This document shows, piece after piece, positions 1-7,958 of a DNA stretch of 64,000 nt. The notes beneath the pieces were generated by a model that did no database searches, was not told where the DNA came from, and saw only the letters and a program-made list of their open reading frames with translations. The stretch spans positions 1,674,001-1,738,000 of the forward strand of contig NZ_AP022826.1 in assembly GCF_014466985.1 (NCBI RefSeq). The letters run 5' to 3'. Numbering within the stretch: position 1 is the first letter of the stretch; every line of letters starts with the position of its first letter. This DNA comes from Nitrosophilus labii (GTDB lineage: Bacteria; Campylobacterota; Campylobacteria; Campylobacterales; Nitratiruptoraceae). The position numbers and the translations under genes were made by a program.

Positions 1-1354
1 CAATCCCTGAAAGTTTAACGCCTCCATACGGCTGTATATCAAATCTAAGTGTAGGTATATCATTTATTACAACACCGCCTGCTTCGGCATCGTCGATAAA
101 TCTTTTAGTCAAACCTAGATCATTTGTAAAAATCGAAAACTGTAATCCATAAGGTGAATCGTTCATCTTTTTTATAGCCTCATCGTAGTTTTTAACTTTA
201 ACCAAACTTACAATAGGAGCAAAAACCTCTTCACAAACTATCTTCATATCATCAGTTACATCGGCTAATATTGCCGGATAAAAATACCTACCTTCCCTTT
301 TTGGAGGCAAAATTGCTCTAGCACCGGCTTCAATAGCACTATTTACCCAGTTTTGGGCTCTAATCGCCGCATCTTCGTTTATCAAAGGCCCCATAAAAGT
401 ATCCGGTTCATAAGGATCGCCAACTTTTAGTTTTGAAGTCTCAGTAGCTAGTTTTTGCGCAAACTCCTCATAAATATCCTCGTGAACATAAATTCTTTGA
501 AGGCTTATACAAACTTGACCGCTATTTACGAACGCTCCAACAGCACATCTACTAGCCGCATAAGATAGATCCGCACTTTTATCTATAAAAGTTGCCGCAT
601 TTCCTCCTAATTCTAAACTTATCTTTTTAATACCAGCGCTTTTAGTAATAATCTCTCCAACTTGAACGCTTCCCGTAAAACTTATCTTTCTTGGTATATC
701 GCTTGTAACTAACGCGCTTCCAACTTCGGCGTCTCCATATACGACACTTAGCATATCAGCAATCGCATATTCGCTTTCAATAAATGTTTTAGCTAAAAGG
801 TATCCCGTATATGGGGCTTCAGGCGTGGGTTTAAAAACAACGCTGTTTCCCGCAACTAATGCTGGTCCTAGTTTATGAGCCGCTAAATTTAGAGGAAAGT
901 TAAAAGGTGTAATGGCAACCACTACGCCTACAGGAACTCTTTTATAAAAAGCCACACTTTTTTTACCGCTTGAAGTCGCGTCCGTATTTATGGTCTCTCC
1001 TACTAGATTAACGGCCGCTTCAGCGCTTAACTCCAATGTTTCAACGCACCTATCAACCTCTACTCTACTAAAAGTTATAGGTTTTCCTACCTCTTTTGTT
1101 ATTGCTAAAGCGAATTCTTCTTTATCCTCTTTTATCTTTTTAGCCACATCTTTGATCCATTCTACTCTTTTAGCAAGAGTAAACTCTTTACTTTTTTCAA
1201 AAGCATCTTTGGCAATTTTTAAAGCTTTCTTGGCATCTTCAGCACTACACTTAGGAAAAATAGTAACAACTTGGTCGTTAAAAGGACTTTTTATCTCCCC
1301 TTTCTCCTCCTTACTCACCGGTACAGAACCATAATATATCTTTGCTTCTTGCAT
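1..1354 (-). CDS. NAD(P)-dependent aldehyde dehydrogenase (C-terminus cut by window edge)
   Basis: Reading the minus strand from an ATG at 1354 gives about 451 codons that stay open to the left edge. The product is an aldehyde dehydrogenase that oxidises an aldehyde to its acid with NAD(P)+. The family signatures are visible: the cofactor-binding ITPFNFPLNLAAHK, SFTGSVQVGE, the general-base glutamate in LELGGNAATF, and the catalytic cysteine in NSGQVCISLQR. About 20-30 C-terminal residues appear to be missing. The start has a strong ribosome site (GAGGGG a few bases upstream). It is transcribed away from ilvE across a spacer of about 200 bases. The substrate is not determined by sequence; lactaldehyde, succinate semialdehyde or glyceraldehyde-3-phosphate type enzymes are all possible. 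The gene was missed by simple ORF calling only because it has no stop inside the window. Confidence 0.92.
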   Translation of the reverse strand, partial: MQEAKIYYGSVPVSKEEKGEIKSPFNDQVVTIFPKCSAEDAKKALKIAKDAFEKSKEFTLAKRVEWIKDVAKKIKEDKEEFALAITKEVGKPITFSRVEVDRCVETLELSAEAAVNLVGETINTDATSSGKKSVAFYKRVPVGVVVAITPFNFPLNLAAHKLGPALVAGNSVVFKPTPEAPYTGYLLAKTFIESEYAIADMLSVVYGDAEVGSALVTSDIPRKISFTGSVQVGEIITKSAGIKKISLELGGNAATFIDKSADLSYAASRCAVGAFVNSGQVCISLQRIYVHEDIYEEFAQKLATETSKLKVGDPYEPDTFMGPLINEDAAIRAQNWVNSAIEAGARAILPPKREGRYFYPAILADVTDDMKIVCEEVFAPIVSLVKVKNYDEAIKKMNDSPYGLQFSIFTNDLGLTKRFIDDAEAGGVVINDIPTLRFDIQPYGGVKLSGI

Positions 1355-1452
1355 TACATACCCCTCTTCTGTTCGTTAAAATAATTAAAATTAATGCGTA
1401 ATTAAATAGTTTTAATTACTTAACAACAAATTACTATCTATTTTAACCATAT

Positions 1453-1458
1453 TATAAT
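1453..1458 (+). promoter_or_regulatory. Putative -10 box for ilvE
   Basis: A perfect TATAAT lies in the AT-rich spacer between the divergent aldehyde dehydrogenase and ilvE, about 105 bases upstream of the preferred ilvE start. No clear -35 box is seen, which is usual for the housekeeping sigma factor of Campylobacterota. The transcript would carry the inverted repeat at 1500-1528 in its leader. Confidence 0.4.
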
Positions 1459-1499
1459 TTAATCAATATTTTGATAGACTTAAGCCCACTTTTAAGGTT

Positions 1500-1528
1500 G
1501 AAGATTGAAGGTTGAGATCTCAATCTTC
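1500..1528. repeat. Small inverted repeat in the ilvE leader
   Basis: A perfect 9-base inverted repeat (GAAGATTGA at 1500-1508, TCAATCTTC at 1520-1528) encloses the 12-base palindrome TTGAGATCTCAA. It is built from the repeated word GAAGATTGAAGGTTGA and belongs to the type of word-based intergenic hairpin found at several other spacers in this window. It sits in the leader between the putative promoter and the preferred ilvE start, so it may also affect translation. Confidence 0.55.
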
Positions 1529-1561
1529 TCCTTTTACTTTAAAAAAATCATGGAGAAATGG

Positions 1562-2476
1562 ATGGAAAAAGCGAAATATATCTGGATGGATGGAGATTTT
1601 GTTGAGTGGGATGAGGCAAAAGTTCACGTTCTAACACACACTCTGCATTATGGAAACGGGGTTTTTGAAGGAACAAGAGCCTATAAAACCGATAATGGAC
1701 TTGCGATTTTTAGATTAAAAGATCATACAAAAAGGCTTTTGAACTCCGCAAAAATAACGGTTATAAAATGCCCATATACATTAGAAGAACTAGAGAGAGC
1801 ACAGATAGAGCTTTTAAGAAAGAACGATTTTAAATCAAATGTTTATATAAGACCTCTAATATATCTTGGTTATGGAATAATGGGACTCTATCACGTAAAA
1901 GCGCCGGTAAATGTAGCAATCGCCGCTTGGGAGTGGGGAAGCTATCTTGGAGATGATGGACTTGAAAATGGTATTAGAGTAAAAATCAGTTCATTTACTA
2001 GAAACTCTGTAAAATCAACTATGGGGAAAGCTAAAGCTGTAGCTAACTATCTAAACAGCCAAATGGCAAAATATGAAGCTCTAGAGGCCGGCTATGAAGA
2101 GGCTCTACTGCTTGATGAAGAAGGCTTTATAGCAGAAGGGAGCGGAGAGTGTTTCTTTATAGTCAGAGACGGGGTTTTGATCACTCCTCCTAACGATAAT
2201 TCTCTTGAATCGATTACACAAGATACTGTTTTAAAAATAGCTGAAAAAAAAGGTATAAAGATTGAACGAAGAAGAATTACAAGAGATGAAGTGTATATTT
2301 GTGATGAAGCTTTTTTTACAGGTACCGCCGCAGAAGTAACACCTATAAAAGAGGTGGATGGAAGAGTCGTTGGAAACGGAAAAAGAGGAGAAGTTACAAG
2401 AGAGCTTCAAAGCGCATATTTTGATGTAGTATATGGAAGAGATAAAGATTTTGAGTATATGTTGACATATATTTAA
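1562..2476 (+). CDS. ilvE: Branched-chain-amino-acid aminotransferase
   Basis: Pyridoxal-phosphate fold-type IV aminotransferase that performs the last step of valine, leucine and isoleucine synthesis, using glutamate as amino donor. The N-terminal block AKVHVLTHTLHYGNGVFEG, the active-site lysine region TMGKAKAVANYLNS, EGSGECFF and the C-terminal FFTGTAAEVTPIKEVDG are classic IlvE. The open frame extends upstream to a TTG at 1505, but that extension is translated inverted repeat. The ATG at 1562 has GGAG seven bases ahead, gives 304 residues (about the family length of 300-310) and matches the N-terminus of known IlvE proteins, so I start there. It is followed by a repeat-filled spacer and then an SPFH gene. 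Confidence 0.93.
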   Translation: MEKAKYIWMDGDFVEWDEAKVHVLTHTLHYGNGVFEGTRAYKTDNGLAIFRLKDHTKRLLNSAKITVIKCPYTLEELERAQIELLRKNDFKSNVYIRPLIYLGYGIMGLYHVKAPVNVAIAAWEWGSYLGDDGLENGIRVKISSFTRNSVKSTMGKAKAVANYLNSQMAKYEALEAGYEEALLLDEEGFIAEGSGECFFIVRDGVLITPPNDNSLESITQDTVLKIAEKKGIKIERRRITRDEVYICDEAFFTGTAAEVTPIKEVDGRVVGNGKRGEVTRELQSAYFDVVYGRDKDFEYMLTYI

Positions 2477-2477
2477 A

Positions 2478-2592
2478 TGAGCAGTTAAGTAGATGAGTGG
2501 TTGAGTGGTTAACTACTAAATCAGTTTAACCTTTTTAACTACTCAACTAACTTTAACCACTCAACCTGTTTAACCTTTTTAACCATTAAACT
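2478..2592. repeat. Intergenic word-repeat / inverted repeat, GAGTGGTT type
   Basis: The whole spacer between ilvE and the SPFH gene consists of variants of GAGTGGTTGAGTGGTTAA in the left half and of its complement (TTAACCACTCAACC, TTTTTAACTACTCAACT) in the right half. It could fold as a long imperfect hairpin. Related words occur near 7.9, 17.8 and 47.5 kb. Confidence 0.7.
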
Positions 2593-2610
2593 AAAACAAA
2601 AGGAGATCTA

Positions 2611-3666
2611 ATGCCAGCCGATCTGAACGATTACTTTAAAAAGAAAAGAGATGAAGAGGATAACGACAATAACAATATGCCCGATTTTATAAAAGATTTT
2701 GGTAAAAAAGCCACATATATTTATGTGATTATAGTTCTGCTTGTTTTGATTGTTATAGCAAAACCGTACACTATTATAAACTCCGGTGAAGTGGGTATAA
2801 AAGTGACTGCGGGTAAATATGACCCAATCCCGCTAGAGCCCGGTATCCATTTTTATATCCCGGGAATTCAAAAAATCATAAAAGTTGATACCAAAGTTAG
2901 GATCATAAACTATAAAGCCGAACGCGACACGGCTTTTGGAAATGTAAACGCTGGAATTATAGAAAAACCTGCTATACAAGTTTTAGACGCCAGAGGACTT
3001 CCTGTATCCATAGACTTAACCGTTCAATATAAACTAAATCCTCAAGGGGCACCGCAAACCATAGCTACTTGGGGACTTGCTTGGGAAGAAAAGATCATAA
3101 ATGCAGTTGTTAGAGAGGTAGTAAGAAACGTTGTCGGGCGCTATAAAGCAGAAGAGCTTCCTATAAAAAGAAACGAAATTGCAAAACTTATAGAGTCTCA
3201 AATAAGAGAAAAAATAAGTTCTTTGCCTAATAAACCTGTAGAACTGGTTGCAGTTCAGCTAAGAGAGATCTCTTTGCCTCCTAAAATAAAAGAGCAGATA
3301 GAGAGAGTACAGATAGCTAAACAGGAAGCGGAAAGAGTTAAATATGAAGTTGAAAGAGCAAGACAAGAGGCCGAAAAAAGAGCTGCATTAGCTAAAGGTG
3401 AAGCGGAAGCTAAAAAGATTAGAGCTCAAGGTGAAGCAGAAAAGATAATAATCGAAGCAAAGGCCAAAGCACAAGCAAACTTGGAAATCGGGAAAAGCAT
3501 AACGCCTGAATTGTTGCGTCTTAAACAGTTAGAAGTTCAAGGTAAATTCAACGAAGCTCTAAAAACGAACAAAGATGCTAAGATCTTTCTTACTCCTGGT
3601 GGAGCTGTTCCTAATATTTGGATTGACGCAAAAGATAAACAAAAAGCTACATCGGCTCAAAGATAG
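2611..3666 (+). CDS. SPFH/prohibitin-family membrane protein (HflK/HflC-like)
   Basis: A 351-residue membrane-anchored SPFH protein. It has a short charged, Asn/Asp-rich cytoplasmic N-terminus (residues 1-30), one transmembrane segment at about 35-52, then the SPFH/Band 7 domain (about 53-225, beginning INSGEVGIKVTAGKYDPIPL), a long Ala/Glu/Lys-rich coiled coil (about 225-295) and a C-terminal tail. Such proteins oligomerise into ring or cage assemblies at the membrane and often modulate the FtsH protease. No protease or NfeD partner is adjacent, so its target is unknown. The ATG is preceded by a strong AAAGGAGAT. It is 31 bases upstream of hisIE and separated from it by a hairpin. Confidence 0.85.
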   Translation: MPADLNDYFKKKRDEEDNDNNNMPDFIKDFGKKATYIYVIIVLLVLIVIAKPYTIINSGEVGIKVTAGKYDPIPLEPGIHFYIPGIQKIIKVDTKVRIINYKAERDTAFGNVNAGIIEKPAIQVLDARGLPVSIDLTVQYKLNPQGAPQTIATWGLAWEEKIINAVVREVVRNVVGRYKAEELPIKRNEIAKLIESQIREKISSLPNKPVELVAVQLREISLPPKIKEQIERVQIAKQEAERVKYEVERARQEAEKRAALAKGEAEAKKIRAQGEAEKIIIEAKAKAQANLEIGKSITPELLRLKQLEVQGKFNEALKTNKDAKIFLTPGGAVPNIWIDAKDKQKATSAQR

Positions 3667-3684
3667 GCATACGCCTTTTGAGCC
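3654..3684 (+). terminator. Hairpin over the end of the SPFH gene
   Basis: GGCTCAAA ... GGC-ATAC-GCC ... TTTTGAGCC forms a stem-loop that includes the SPFH stop codon and ends just before the hisIE ribosome site. There is no clean T-run after it, so it may be an attenuator or RNA-processing stem rather than a true terminator. Confidence 0.45.
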
Positions 3685-3697
3685 ATAAGGAAAACCG

Positions 3698-4372
3698 ATG
3701 CAATTTGAGATAGATTGGCAAAAAAATCCTCTCATACCTGTAGTTGTACAAAACATAGAGACAAACGAAGTTTTAATGTTGGCTTATATGAACAAAGAGG
3801 CGTTAGATAAAACTCTCTCAACAGGCTATGCGCATTACTACTCAAGAAGTAGAGAAAAACTTTGGAAAAAGGGTGAAACAAGCGGAAATACCCAAGAGGT
3901 AAAAGAGATTTTTTTAGATTGCGATTCAGATACGATTTTGTTAAAAGTGAAACAAAAAGGGCCTGCTTGTCATACAGGAAGAAAAGCTTGCTTTTATAAA
4001 AACCTAAAAAACGCTCAAGTTATCTCTGAACCAGAAATTGAGCCTTCATTGATGTATGAAAATATTATAGATGTTCTTTACCATACAATTTTGGAAAAAA
4101 AAGAGAGCGATCCTGAAAAATCTTGGACGGCAAAACTTTTTAAAAAGGGTGAAAACACTATTTTAAAAAAAGTTGTTGAAGAGGCCGGAGAGTTCTGTTT
4201 TGCCGTAAAAGATAAAAATAAAAACGAGATAATATACGAATGTGCGGATCTTGTGTATCACTCTTTGGTAGCTCTAGCCTATTCAAACATATCACCCGAA
4301 CTTGTTAAAAAAGAGCTTAGAAGAAGATTTGGAGTAAGCGGAATAGAAGAGAAAAGGAGTAGAAAAGAGTAG
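3698..4372 (+). CDS. hisIE: Bifunctional phosphoribosyl-AMP cyclohydrolase / phosphoribosyl-ATP pyrophosphatase
   Basis: Catalyses the second and third steps of histidine biosynthesis. The HisI cyclohydrolase domain covers about residues 1-105: it contains VLMLAYMNKEAL, YYSRSREKLWKKGETSGN and the zinc-binding cysteines in LDCDSDTILL and GPACHTGRKACFY. The HisE pyrophosphatase domain (about 115-210) has the KKVVEEAGEFCFAVK and ECADLVYHSLVAL helices of the MazG-like fold. The 224-residue length is normal for a HisIE fusion. The ATG has AAGGA six bases upstream. No other his genes are in the window. Confidence 0.95.
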   Translation: MQFEIDWQKNPLIPVVVQNIETNEVLMLAYMNKEALDKTLSTGYAHYYSRSREKLWKKGETSGNTQEVKEIFLDCDSDTILLKVKQKGPACHTGRKACFYKNLKNAQVISEPEIEPSLMYENIIDVLYHTILEKKESDPEKSWTAKLFKKGENTILKKVVEEAGEFCFAVKDKNKNEIIYECADLVYHSLVALAYSNISPELVKKELRRRFGVSGIEEKRSRKE

Positions 4373-4787
4373 ATATTGGATATTGTAAAGAGGTTTGATT
4401 TTAATGTATTGAGACCTCTGAAAAATTACAAATTGAACGAAGGATTTGAAATTTTAGCTTGAAAATTTTATGTTCGCCAAAAGGCTAAAAAAGTGCGCTT
4501 GTTTAGCACTTTTTAATAAAATTTACAAGCGTTAGTTTTACTAAAAATTTCAACTCTCCTGAGTGAAATTTTGTAATTTGTCAGAGCATTCTATTAATAA
4601 AACTCTCTAAAAATTTCAAATTGAACGAAGACTTTTTTTCTCGCTTCACCGCGAGGCTTTAGTTTCGCTAACGCTCAAACACTAGCCAAACAGAAGTCGT
4701 CTTCGGTTTGGCTAGTTTTAAAATTTAAAACTAAAAAATTTTTGACTCTTTTATCCTCATTAAACAAATAAAAAAGGGATTATACGG
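4373..4787. other. 415-base gene-free spacer with long imperfect inverted repeat
   Basis: No credible ORF. Bases about 4424-4595 form an imperfect inverted repeat with arms of about 60 bases: the left outer end CTCTGAAAAATTACAAATT matches the complement of the right outer end GTAATTTGTCAGAG with one mismatch. A hairpin (AAGTGC ... GCACTT) lies near the centre. A further partial copy of the arm (AATTTCAAATTGAACGAAG) follows at about 4614. This could be a MITE-like relic, a structured RNA or a processed transcript end. A separate strong hairpin is at 4682-4715. Confidence 0.5.
4682..4715. terminator. Strong stem-loop ahead of the RNase T2 gene
   Basis: CTAGCCAAAC (4682-4691) and GTTTGGCTAG (4706-4715) pair perfectly over 10 bases, with an inner GAAG/CTTC stem and a short loop. 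A TTTTAAAA tract follows. It lies about 310 bases after hisIE and 70 bases before the RNase gene, and could terminate read-through. Confidence 0.5.
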
Positions 4788-5441
4788 ATGAAAAAAGTTA
4801 TACTTTTTTTACTTTTGACAATTGCTGCTATAGCAAATGAATATGTATTAGCGATCCAGTGGTTTCCTTCTGTTTGTAAAGTAAAAAACTATAAAGAGTG
4901 CCAAAGACCTTTACCGTTTTGGCGTTCAAACTTCACTCTCCATGGATTATGGCCTAAAAAAAAGTATTGTAACGTTTCGGCTAGAGAAAAGATTTTAGAC
5001 AAAAAGAGAGAGTGGCAAAAGATACCGCTTAAAATATCCCCTTATCTTAGTGAACTTATAGCTACCTATATGCCAGGATATATCTCCGGACTTCATAAAC
5101 ATGAATGGGTAAAACATGGCTCATGTTATAGCAAGAGTCCCGAAAAATACTTTTTAGATGCAATCTCTTTGGTATCACAGTTAAACACATCAAAAGTCAA
5201 AGAGTTTTTTTTAAAAAATAGAGGCAAAAGAGTCCAGACTCTCAAAATAAGAAAAGTTTTCGATAAAGAGTTTGGTGAAGGAAGCGGCAAAAAAGTAAAA
5301 TTTATCTGTAAAAATGGGTATCTAACCGAACTTAGAATCAATCTTAAAGGTAAAATCGTTCCAAATACTTCTATATACGATCTTTTGCAAAACTCCAAAA
5401 AAAGCTCTATAGGTTGCAAAATAGGATTAATTGCTAGATAA
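4788..5441 (+). CDS. RNase T2-family ribonuclease (RNase I-like), secreted
   Basis: A 217-residue RNase T2 family endoribonuclease that cleaves RNA non-specifically through 2',3'-cyclic phosphates. A signal peptide of about 17 residues (MKKVILFLLLTIAAIANE) sends it to the periplasm. Both catalytic blocks are intact: CAS-1 FTLHGLWP with His52, and CAS-2 HEWVKHGSC with His105, Glu106, Lys109 and His110. Several cysteines (30, 38, 61, 113 and C-terminal ones) could form the family's disulfides. A weak AAAAAGGGAT ribosome site precedes the ATG. It stands alone between a structured spacer and a convergent terminator. A nutritional RNA-scavenging role is an inference. Confidence 0.92.
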   Translation: MKKVILFLLLTIAAIANEYVLAIQWFPSVCKVKNYKECQRPLPFWRSNFTLHGLWPKKKYCNVSAREKILDKKREWQKIPLKISPYLSELIATYMPGYISGLHKHEWVKHGSCYSKSPEKYFLDAISLVSQLNTSKVKEFFLKNRGKRVQTLKIRKVFDKEFGEGSGKKVKFICKNGYLTELRINLKGKIVPNTSIYDLLQNSKKSSIGCKIGLIAR

Positions 5442-5464
5442 ATTAAGGCATCTGAAAAATATCC

Positions 5465-5497
5465 AAAAAGAGGGTTAATAAGTGATACCCTCTTTTT
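5465..5497. terminator. Bidirectional terminator between RNase T2 and radical SAM genes
   Basis: AAAAAGAGGGT (5465-5475) pairs perfectly with ACCCTCTTTTT (5487-5497). The A- and T-rich outer ends give a U-tract in both directions. The stop codon of the minus-strand radical SAM gene (5475-5477) is at the edge of the loop. Confidence 0.85.
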
Positions 5498-6488
5498 TGA
5501 GTGCCTCTTTAATATCTCTCATCTGCATATTTTTATCGCTGCACCATTTTGGAGCCAAAAGTGTAGAGTCTCCTATACCTGCCGTAACTCTTTGAACTAT
5601 TAAATCTTCTGGAAGAAGTTTAAATGCTTCTACCAAAGTATCTATATAATCTTCTTTAGTAATAGGAGAAAATTTTCCTTTTAAAAAGTCTACGGCCAAA
5701 GCCGTATTTTTAACAACATATAAAGGGTGTATTTTGATAGAGTCTATACCCCACTCTACCGATTTTTCTACGGTTTTTAACATCATATCTCTGTTTTCGT
5801 CCGGAAGTCCAAAGATCACATGACCGCAAACTTTCAAGCCTTTGTCTTTGCTCTTTTTTATCCAGTATTCCACATTTTTGCTATCATGGCCTCTGTTTAT
5901 CTTTTTAAGTGTCTCATCAAAAACAGATTGGATGCCATACTCTATCCATATATCATAATTTTTGTCTAACTCTTTTAAATAGTCTAAAATCCCATCATTT
6001 ACACTATCGCTTCTAGTACCTATACTAAGACCAATACAATCATCCATAGATAAAGCTTTTTCGTAAAGGGCTCTTAGTGTCTCAATGGGTGCGTATGTAT
6101 TTGTAAAGGCTTGAAAATAGGCTAAAAATTTTTCATATCCTAGTTTTTCATACCTTTTTTTAGTCGCTTGGTATTGAAACTCTATCTCTAAAAGCTGTTT
6201 TTGAAGAATAGGATTATCTTTTGATGCAGGATTTAGATAAAACTTTTTACTACTTTTTGAGAGATTAGGACTAAACGATTCATTCTCACAAAAAGTACAT
6301 CCACCTTTTGCCACGGTTCCGTCTATATTTGGACAAGTAAATCCAGAAATACCGAGAGGAATCTTTTTAACTCTCTTTTTGATAAGTTTTTTGTAATATC
6401 TTCCAAAAGTCAAAACTGTTCTCACTCTTTCCCCATTTTCCCCAAGTTTTATAGGGAAAATACCATTTTCAAATCTTTTTGTCAACAA
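5475..6488 (-). CDS. Radical SAM protein, TIGR01212/YhcC family
   Basis: A 337-residue radical SAM protein. The iron-sulfur motif is the family's unusual CPNIDGTVAKGGCTFC (Cys52, Cys64, Cys67: C-X11-C-X2-C). Downstream blocks include FQAFTNTYAP, IGTRSDSV, WIEYGIQSVFDETLKKINRGHD, VCGHVIFGLPDE and IKIHPLYVVKNT, all typical of the YhcC-like group. The reaction is not established for this group, although tRNA or small-molecule modification has been suggested. It lies six bases after purF and is probably the last gene of the dapB-purF transcript. About 20 residues precede the conserved FGRYYKKL block, so a later start is possible. Confidence 0.85.
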   Translation of the reverse strand: MLTKRFENGIFPIKLGENGERVRTVLTFGRYYKKLIKKRVKKIPLGISGFTCPNIDGTVAKGGCTFCENESFSPNLSKSSKKFYLNPASKDNPILQKQLLEIEFQYQATKKRYEKLGYEKFLAYFQAFTNTYAPIETLRALYEKALSMDDCIGLSIGTRSDSVNDGILDYLKELDKNYDIWIEYGIQSVFDETLKKINRGHDSKNVEYWIKKSKDKGLKVCGHVIFGLPDENRDMMLKTVEKSVEWGIDSIKIHPLYVVKNTALAVDFLKGKFSPITKEDYIDTLVEAFKLLPEDLIVQRVTAGIGDSTLLAPKWCSDKNMQMRDIKEALKKEGITY

Positions 6489-6494
6489 ATTACC

Positions 6495-7856
6495 TTATTC
6501 GTTTTTATTTGGCACCGGATAATTTCCGTCAAAACATCCTAAGCAGTAACTTAAATCATTGCCTACACTTTTTATCAATCCTTCAATGGTAAGATAAGCT
6601 AATGAGTCAGCACCGATATACTCTCTTATCTTTTCGGTATCCATTTGTGATGCTATAAGCTCTTCTTTACTTGGCGTATCTACACCGTAAAAACAAGGTC
6701 CAGTAGTTGGAGGTGAGCTTATTCTCATATGAACCTCTTTGGCCCCCGCCTCTTTTAATATATTTACAATCTTTCTGCTGGTTGTTCCTCTTACGATACT
6801 ATCATCTATCACTACAAGTCTTTTTCCATCAATCAACTCTTTAATAGGATTTAGTTTCATTTTCACTTTTAAGTCTCTAATCTCTTGAGTAGGCTCGATA
6901 AAAGTTCTTCCCACATAGTGATTTCTAATAATTCCAAGTTCAAAAGGTATACCACTCTCTTCACTATATCCTAATGCGGCGGCAACTCCACTATCAGGAA
7001 CCGGAACCACCATATCGACTTCAACGGGAAATTCTCTTGCAAGCTCTCTACCCATCTCTTTTCTGGCTTTATACACGCTTTTTCCAAATATATAACTATC
7101 TGGTCTTGCAAAATAGATAAATTCGAAAATACATTTATGCGGTGTAGGTTCAAAAACCTGTATACTTCTTGGCTCTTTACCCTTTTCAAAAACCACCATC
7201 TCACCAGGTCTAATATCTCTTATATATCTAGCACCAATAAGATCGAAAGCGCATGTTTCACTAGCTACTACGTAACCATCACCTAGTTTTGCTATGGAGA
7301 GGGGTCTAAAACCGTGAGGGTCACGAATAGCAAACATCTTTTTTCGGCTTAAAAATATCATAGAATAAGCACCCTCTATCTGTTTGACCGAATCAATAAT
7401 CCTGTCATATAGGTACTCTTTATCGCTTCTAGCTATGAGGTGTATAAGGTTTTCAGTATCCATAAAGGTTTGAAAAATTGCACCCTCTTTTATCAATCTT
7501 TTTCTAACCTCTTTTGAGTTTGTCAAGTTTCCATTGTGAACAACGGCAATTTGCCCTAAGTCGTATCTTGCAAAAATAGGCTGAGCATCCAAAATAGACT
7601 CTTCCCCTGCAGTAGAGTATCGTGTATGTCCCACTGCACTATCGCCTATCAACTTTTTAAGCTTTTTTTCATCAAAAACTTGTGTTACAAGACCTCTATC
7701 TTTTGTAAGATAGATTCTCTCTCCATCACTACTAGCTATTCCCGCTGCTTCTTGACCTCTATGCTGCAGTGAAAAAAGAGCAAAGTACGCATATCTTGAA
7801 GCATCTGGTACATTAAAAATACCTACTACGGAACATTTTTCATTCAATGAAAACAA
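6495..7856 (-). CDS. purF: Amidophosphoribosyltransferase
   Basis: First committed step of purine synthesis: PRPP plus glutamine gives phosphoribosylamine. The N-terminal class II glutamine amidotransferase domain starts at Cys8 after a seven-residue propeptide (CSVVGIFN), which would be removed to expose the nucleophile, as in the Bacillus enzyme. HRGQEAAGI and GHTRYSTAG follow. The C-terminal phosphoribosyltransferase domain has the PRPP loop VVIDDSIVRGTTSRK. Cysteines near the C-terminus (CLGCFDGNYP) and others suit the Fe-S cluster-containing PurF type. 453 residues. A repeat-type spacer separates it from dapB upstream. Confidence 0.96.
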   Translation of the reverse strand: MFSLNEKCSVVGIFNVPDASRYAYFALFSLQHRGQEAAGIASSDGERIYLTKDRGLVTQVFDEKKLKKLIGDSAVGHTRYSTAGEESILDAQPIFARYDLGQIAVVHNGNLTNSKEVRKRLIKEGAIFQTFMDTENLIHLIARSDKEYLYDRIIDSVKQIEGAYSMIFLSRKKMFAIRDPHGFRPLSIAKLGDGYVVASETCAFDLIGARYIRDIRPGEMVVFEKGKEPRSIQVFEPTPHKCIFEFIYFARPDSYIFGKSVYKARKEMGRELAREFPVEVDMVVPVPDSGVAAALGYSEESGIPFELGIIRNHYVGRTFIEPTQEIRDLKVKMKLNPIKELIDGKRLVVIDDSIVRGTTSRKIVNILKEAGAKEVHMRISSPPTTGPCFYGVDTPSKEELIASQMDTEKIREYIGADSLAYLTIEGLIKSVGNDLSYCLGCFDGNYPVPNKNE

Positions 7857-7876
7857 CTTTCCATCCTTTTTTTGTT

Positions 7877-7957
7877 TGTTAAAATAGTTAAACTTGGTTG
7901 AGTGGTTAAAAAGGTTAAATTGGCCGAGCAGTTAAACTACTCAACCACTCAACAAAA
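7877..7957. repeat. Intergenic inverted repeat between dapB and purF
   Basis: GTTGAGTGGTT (7897-7907) and AACCACTCAAC (7943-7953) are perfect 11-base complements, flanked by degenerate GTTAAA words. Same word family as the spacers near 2.5, 17.8 and 47.5 kb. It lies within a same-strand gene run, so it may be transcribed as a hairpin. Confidence 0.75.
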
Positions 7958-7958
7958 A

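Noticed and set aside
990-1334. Plus-strand ORF of 114 codons opposite the aldehyde dehydrogenase
   Set aside because: It is the antisense shadow of the aldehyde dehydrogenase, whose minus-strand frame is intact and family-typical.
4373-4787. Known housekeeping RNA (SRP RNA, RNase P RNA, tmRNA or tRNA) in the spacer
   Set aside because: None of the conserved cores of these RNAs, and no tRNA cloverleaf, can be found on either strand.
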